Origin: Pterobdella sp. o SKG-2022
Lineage: Eukaryota > Annelida > Clitellata > Hirudinida > Piscicolidae
Direction: 5' to 3'
Assembly (NCBI GenBank): GCA_964035795.1
Contig: OZ038321.1
Coordinates: forward strand, 5,026,200 to 5,090,199
DNA length: 64,000 bases
Shown here: piece by piece, positions 58,685-64,000 of the stretch
Numbering within the stretch: the stretch's first letter is position 1
Layout of the letters: each line of letters opens with the position of its first letter
The notes under the pieces: model-generated
What the model was told of the DNA's origin: nothing
Database searches by the model: none
What the model saw: the letters and a program-made list of their open reading frames with translations, nothing else
Made by a program: the position numbers and the translations under genes

Positions 58685-61600
58685 CACCAGTGAAATCAGG
58701 CTGACACAGGCACTTAAAGGAGTCATGCAGACTGAGGCAGGTTGAGTCCACGTGGCATGGTGACGATGCACAATGGTTTCTATCTAGTTCACAATTCTTT
58801 CCTGGGATTTATTTTCAATTCTCATGTAAGTATATGTTTAATGTTTTTTTATACAATGATGGCATCATGAAAATCAAATGCATCAGTTGCACACCTTGAA
58901 AGTTGACAGGGCAGTAGCACAAGTAGTCGTCACGGAGGTCGTGGCATGAAGCGTTGTTGATGCAGGGGTTGGATGTGCATTTGTTAGCGTTTGTCTCACA
59001 GTTCAAACCTTTGCATTTGAAAATATTTCAAAAATCGAAGTTGTCATATTAGTATATAAAATATTAACTAATCCCATGACACCTCGATGCAATTGATTTT
59101 GCACCGAAGTTTTATTTTGTGTCCATAAGAAGTGGCATGTAAGTCATGCAATTGATAAAAGCACTTCGGGCTGTTAACGATTAGTTTAAGTTTAATAGTT
59201 GAATATTGGGCAATATAACGATTATTTAAAGGTTAATTTTGATTAAAGCAAAAAATTTTAATTTTATATTCACATAACCAACATTCACAGTAGTGTTTGT
59301 TAAAAATCAAAATAATACTGGATTGTTTCGTTCATATGTCATCTTGTAATAAACAACTAAACAGAAAAGTTTGTTGACAGTATCTGACTCATTCTTTGAG
59401 CGCGTCTTATTAAGAAGAACTGAGTAATCGTTCCCATGGAACTCAGGTAGCTGGTAGGCTCAAAGCAGTCTTGGCAAGGAATGCCAGTTTCGGATATCAA
59501 TGTTCATTAAACTTTCACCACTGTAGATGGTCAACTGATTCAGCAACTTTCTTTTCCATTTAATGAAGCACTAATTTCTCACCAGAGTTATCGACCTGAC
59601 CTTCCATTCCTGAGTTAGACTCCATTAGTTTAATAAGCTTTTTACTAGGTTCACTTACAGTTTCATTGTCAGTCTCAGTATTATTCCTTGTAGCTGTAAC
59701 CAAATGCTCATTATATACTTCAACAGCTATTTTTTTTCAAAACGTGGCCAGGCTCGTTTTTTTACATCTTATGACAAACTTTACAAGTGTTTGCAGCGTG
59801 GATCAAATACTGCTGCAACCCGTAGTATTTTATTACTTTTCATAGCAGCTACATATTCATGGAAGTCATTACGCTGCCTTGTATGTGGCTATGTAGCCCG
59901 GATTATCATCATGTACAGTCATGTGCTTGGTCAACGATGATAGCAGTGGGAATATACAGATACTCGAAACATTATCTTGACCACCAAGCAGAACCGTAGT
60001 CTGACAGAATAAGTCCAAAACTTTGACGAGTTTTGAAATCTTCCAATCCAAATCTGACACTTGGATTTCTGTATTGCTTTTTTTCGTCTGACATTTAGAT
60101 ATAAGCAAAATCAGTTTTGCCAACAGCTGAAATCATATTTTTCGCATTGAGAGTAACTAGAGCCTGAATTCTGTTAGTTATATACCAATCTGTTGCAAAC
60201 TGTTTATATAAAGCAGCAACATACATTTATTAGTGTTGGGTTGAAAAAAAATTCTTAGATTAATCGTTACAAAATTTTAATCTTTAAAAAAATTAACGGT
60301 TAATCGATTAACAAAGCGATAATTTTCGCAGGCCTACTTTGAATGCATCAATAAAAATGCTCAGTAATAAATATTTTCATAATATTATAATGAGATAGCA
60401 TATCTTCTCAAACATATAAACATGATGAAGTACAATAGCCTGAATCTAAAGACCACAAACACAAAGTATTTTTTAAATGACACGAAGCTTGTAGTAAGGC
60501 TAGCTTACATTATCAAGTGATCCAACATGAATATATACATTATATAAGCATGATTATGAGCAGTCACAAACCTGTCCACCCAGCAGCACATAGACAGGTA
60601 TACCCGATGTGTTTGGCCACACAAGACCCACCATTTAAACACGGGCTTCTGAAACATTCTGAAGCTTCTAATATATCATTTTCTTGTGCGTTGAAAGCTC
60701 TATTGTGTATAAGTTTGGTTTGATACGTGTATGTTTGGAGATCAAAAGTGTCGTGTATTGCTACATGCGTGGTGGAATTATTTGGAGGAAAGGTAGGGTA
60801 GTTTGTTGAGTTATAAACACTTTTGGAAAAAGATTCTTTTGAATAAAAGTATTTAATTTTATCGATCTTCTTCAAATGCTTACGGGTACTATCTTTTTCG
60901 ATGTCACTTATCCTCATATTCCCCTTGTTTCCTGTATCATTCATTGTTACTCGTGAAATATCATTTTCTTTTTTCTCAAAACTATTTTTCCACACTTTTT
61001 TGTTTTCAACTGTTTTGAACAATTCAAATAGTGAATTTATGTTATTTATAAAATAGCTCATAAATTTTGCTATGAATCCATCGTTGGTGGTATCTTTTAA
61101 ATTATAATTAACTTTTTCTGTTTTACCATTTTCAGTAAAAACTTTAAAATCATTTCTGTTGTTTTTTTTCATCTTTATGGCATCTTTACAATCCTCAACG
61201 GAAGTCGATGAAATTTCGTCTGTGGTTTCACTTGGTGGACATTTGTGGCAAAAATTCATGGCAGGGATGGGCTGGTAGGAACCCAGAGGACAAGGAAAGC
61301 ATGGGTCCACGCCATTCTTCGATGCCAGCCCTGGACCACAAGGAGCTGCAAGTGAAGTTTGGATGCTCTTTATCAGTTCGAAATTATTACATATTTTATT
61401 AATTTTTGGGTATTCGTCTTTTGAGAATACTAGAATGCTAGTTATCAAGTTTTGATAGTGAGTCTTAGTCAGATTCATTAACTAAAATGAAGGTTTAAAA
61501 TATAATTACTTTTGCAATCTTCAATTCGCCATGAACCTCTTTTTAATGTAACTTTTGTTGTTAAGGATTCTGTTTTTGTTAATTTTATATTAATTTTCAA

Positions 61601-62445
61601 AAAATTTTTTTTACTCATTATGAAACTACTCACAAAAAATTATACTTACCATTATGAGCATTGTGCAGTTTTTCAAGTTGGGGACAAGGCATGCATGATG
61701 TTTGTGCATAAGATGGCTGGTAGAAATGCAAGGGGCATGTGGTGCAGGGCTGCAGGCCACTTAAGGAAAAGGTGCCTGGTATGCAAAATTCTGTGGTGTG
61801 TTTTATTTAATTTCTTTCCTTCATTTAAATTTTGTTGCCATTAATATAATTAATACGCTTGAGTTGCAATAAAAAGTGTAATTTTCAAGGTTTAATAATA
61901 TTGTAACAACCTTTACACTGTTTTGGGCTTTTAGCATTTTGGTCAGTGGTCGAAGTTAGATTTGGACAAACCGTGCAAGCTAACTGGCCTTCTAACGCTT
62001 GGTAACTGCCTTTAGTGCACTTTTGGCACAAGCCACTGATGATGTTGAAGTAACTCCCTGACGGACATTTCACTGTTGATGGTTATCATCATTCATTCAT
62101 AGAACTCTGATTTTAAAACTTAATTCAAATTTTTTAAAGTTTCAGTGTGGTATAGAATTATAAGTTCTCATTTCAAACGTGTAAGGCATAATTAACCGCA
62201 TCTTCCACTTTTCAAAACAGCTCCTATTTCACACTCAATCTTTTCACTGGCATCATTATCCAATTCCAAAAAATAATAAGCATTGTAACTTTCATTTTTC
62301 GTGATATTTCTTGTGTTTTCAAAAGTTTTAGTTTCGTTGTGGATTAAATTTGTATAATCAAATAATTTGTTATTGGTTTTGTGCTTCACAATTTCTATTA
62401 CTTTGAGAAATTTCTTTTTCAATACAGGACTTGTCAAATAATCAA
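58685..62445 (-). CDS. SVEP1-like protein with GCC2/GCC3 and EGF modules, both ends missing
   Basis: Extracellular modular protein. Exons in coding order: 62445-62197, 62072-61911, 61790-61650, 61345-60572, 59008-58895 and 58801-58685. All are phase 1 at both ends, 1557 nt (519 codons). After ECEIGAVLKSGRC come three GCC2/GCC3 (ephrin-receptor-like) repeats: CPSGSYFNIISGLCQKC and GSYQALEGQLACTVCP; CIPGTFSLSGLQPCTTCP and FYQPSYAQTSCMPCP; CGPGLASKNGVDPCFPCP and GSYQPIPAMNFCHKCP. A long polar linker leads to three EGF domains: CFRSPCLNGGSCVAK, CTSNPCINNASCHDL and CASSPCHVDSTCLSL. GCC repeats followed by EGFs is the layout of the SVEP1 family; no pentraxin, sushi or VWA part is visible. It has donors into the N gap and lacks an N-terminus. 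Confidence 0.85.
59395..60185 (-). pseudogene. Decayed hAT-family transposase
   Basis: In the intron between the first and second EGF exons of the SVEP1-like gene. Pieces in several frames, in order on the minus strand: DLDWKISKLVKVLDLFCQTT and NVSSICIFPLLSSLTKHM; VAAVFDPRCKHL (59783-59820), the ATFLDPRFK-type block; and LAFLAKTALSLPAT, stop, VPWERLLSSS (59415-59488). The last is the C-terminal dimerisation motif of hAT/ZBED transposases (LPATSVPSERLFSS). Stops and frameshifts separate them, so it is not functional. Confidence 0.75.
60481..60520 (+). repeat. Half-copy of the fold-back family
   Basis: CACGAAGCTTGTAGTAAGGC followed by TTACATTATCAAGTGA. It resembles the half-copy at 5656-5700 over most of its length. 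Confidence 0.5.
60572..61345 (-). CDS. Large SVEP1-like exon: GCC repeat, long polar linker, EGF
   Basis: A single 774-nt phase 1-1 exon. The first ~55 residues are a GCC2/GCC3 repeat. About 165 residues follow with many Asn, Lys, Thr and Asp and no cysteines (for example NKGNMRISDIEKDSTRKHLK). The exon ends with an EGF-like domain (ECFRSPCLNGGSC, YTCLCAAGWTG). The linker looks disordered and resembles no family I know. Confidence 0.8.
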
Positions 62446-62772
62446 CTGGAAAAGATGTTTGAGGAAATCAAACAAAATCATTAAATATTAACTATAAAAC
62501 AACCACGATTACGCTAAAAGAAGTCATCAAGATTACGATTAGGATGACTACTTTGTAGAGCAAGAAAGAATTAAATACAGTTTCGGTTACTAAAACTTGG
62601 GAAAAAATTAAGGAATGTCACACGTTTAAAGTTTTTTGAAAACATCGTGCAAATGTATAATATTGAATTTATGGTTACGACAGTTTTCTTAAAAATATTT
62701 TTGATTAGTACTAAGATTATGATTTGTAGAATTGTGGTTATAGCTTCAACAGTTACAACACTCACAATATAC

Positions 62773-62975
62773 TGAAAATTATTTGAACACTAAAGGTAAT
62801 TTTGTTAAGTACAAAGCTTTTCGTTAACTAAGTAACATTATCAAGTACGTTAAACTGAAAATTTAACGTACTTGATAATGTTACTTTTTTAACGAAAAGC
62901 TTTGTACTTAATAAAATTACCTTTAGTGTTCAAATAATTTAGAGTATTTACTTTGGCTAAAAAAGATTATTATGC
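62773..62975 (+). mobile_element. Fold-back element copy C, best preserved, with 14-bp target duplication
   Basis: Arms of 79 bp at 62776-62854 and 62862-62940 with only three mismatches and a 7-bp loop, so the body can form an almost perfect hairpin. Each arm carries AAAGCTTTTCGTTAAC and AACATTATCAAGTACG. A one-sided tail (ATTTACTTTGGCTAAAAAAG) follows the right arm. The unit is flanked by CACTCACAATATAC at 62759-62772 and 62976-62989. Confidence 0.88.
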
Positions 62976-63381
62976 CACTCACAATATACATTAAGAAAAA
63001 GTTAAAGTTCCAATAAATTTCGAAAACTGTCATAACGAGTACTTAAATATGGTCGCCGTAACGGTTTAGAACATACAAATAAAACAAACAAACAAATGAC
63101 GAATATTGTTATAGTGTCATGAAACTGATTGAGTCTTCAAGACCACATAGGTTTAATTTTAAATGTAATCGTCAATTTGACGGGATAATTTAATTCACTC
63201 CAATCATGCCACTACTTCTCACCATTGAAAGAATAAGTGACTGAAGCTACTATAGAAAGATCAATGATTTTTGAAGTATTTTGGAATTTTTTCGAAAATT
63301 TTACATCTGAAATAAATGAATTTTTTGTTTTTGAATAAAGATATTTCATAACATTTGTCAGAAAATTTCATACTAATTTAC

Positions 63382-63448
63382 CTAAACATTCCGAAGAAAC
63401 CAAAGATACAGAACAATTAGATTTGATACTTGCGCAATACTCAGTCAC
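63382..63448 (-). CDS. Possible upstream exon of the SVEP1-like gene
   Basis: Minus-strand frame VTEYCASIKSNCSVSLVSSE then CL, ending at a GTAAAT donor in phase 1, which joins in frame to 62445. The cysteine content fits an extracellular protein. The acceptor (TGTGAAG) lies where the neighbouring LINE fragment ends, and the incoming phase would be 0, unlike every other exon of this gene. Weakly supported. Confidence 0.35.
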
Positions 63449-64000
63449 CTTCACAGTCCATAACGCTACCTTTCTTTTTATAAATGGGAACAACTGTACT
63501 CATCCTCCAGTCATGAGGCATATCCTTTCTATAGAAAATTTCATTTGCTATTTCCAATATAACTTGCTTACCATGTAGAGAAGCAGCTACGTGCTCCTTG
63601 ACAATTCCAGTTAGACCACTGACCTTGCCATTCTTCATGATTCCTAGCGCTCTCTCCACTTCTTTCATAGCAAATGGTTCTATGGGACCTTCAACTACTT
63701 CTACATTCACCATTCCATCCCATGGATTCTCCTCATTCATGATTGCCTCCATGTGCTCTTTCCACACTCTTCCGACCATTCTCGGCAAATATAATCTTCC
63801 CATTTTTGTCTTTAATGCAGTTATTACCTGCTAAGTCGTTTGCTTCTTTCTTCATCACTCTCATTCTACGGAATACGACATTTCTGTCATTCCATATCTC
63901 CTCCATCTCTTTCACCACCTCATTTTTCATTGCCTCAGCAACAACTCTCTTGGCTCTCTTTTTTTCAGAGATAGCAAGATTTATTTTCAGCCGATAGAAG
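63449..64000 (-). pseudogene. LINE reverse transcriptase fragment, frameshifted
   Basis: Two overlapping minus-strand frames together give a non-LTR retrotransposon segment just before and into the reverse transcriptase: KKEANDLAGNNCIKDKNGKI; then, after a one-base shift near 63775, VWKEHMEAIMNEENPWDG; then EVERALGIMKNGKVSGLTGI and IANEIFYRKDMPHDW; then STVVPIYKKKGSVMDC. The family normally continues with NYRG here, but the match stops abruptly at 63449. The element enters from beyond the right edge of the window. Confidence 0.85.

Noticed and set aside
59704..59940. 78-codon + strand open frame
   Set aside because: It is antisense to the decayed hAT transposase and shows no independent signal.

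Overview
This window is a piece of an AT-rich animal genome. All genes are interrupted by introns (about 50 nt to over 10 kb) and several belong to animal-specific families: an ephrin, a calumenin/reticulocalbin, and extracellular proteins with kringle, trefoil, EGF and fibronectin III (FN3) modules. Non-LTR retrotransposons, a decayed hAT transposase, microsatellites and a fold-back repeat family fill introns and intergenic DNA. The families fit an early-branching or lophotrochozoan invertebrate (a cnidarian is one possibility), but the sequence does not settle the lineage. I assembled the exon models by hand from splice sites, reading phase and remembered family conservation. The exons of each model keep frame across every junction I checked.

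Layout. (1) 1739-34420, + strand: an ephrin with very long introns and a C-terminal hydrophobic tail typical of a GPI anchor; the signal-peptide exon was not found. (2) 35322-45782, - strand: a complete 10-exon calumenin-like ER calcium-binding protein (321 aa, six EF-hands, C-terminal HDEF). Its last intron carries an intact CR1/L2-type reverse transcriptase ORF and fragments of another LINE. (3) 46700-50944, + strand: a complete CFAP52/WDR16 gene (about 625 aa, WD40 repeats, ciliary doublet protein) with a pair of adjacent, equally long, homologous exons that look mutually exclusive. (4) 52132-58278, + strand: a receptor-like or secreted protein with signal peptide, trefoil-like, EGF, kringle, three EGF and three FN3 domains, cut off by an assembly gap of exactly 200 N (58475-58674). 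(5) 58685-62445 or further, - strand: an SVEP1-like protein with GCC2/GCC3 cysteine-rich and EGF modules, truncated by the same gap, with a hAT fossil in an intron. (6) 63449-64000, - strand: a frameshifted LINE reverse transcriptase fragment.

Genes 1, 4 and 5 encode cell-surface or matrix proteins, gene 2 acts in the ER and gene 3 in the cilium. I see no sign that they form a functional cluster. Calumenin and CFAP52 are head to head with about 0.9 kb between start codons; ephrin and calumenin converge.

The observations most worth following are the mutually exclusive CFAP52 exons, the unusual trefoil-EGF-kringle-EGF3-FN3x3 architecture, and a dispersed fold-back element whose three best copies are flanked by 13-14 bp direct repeats.
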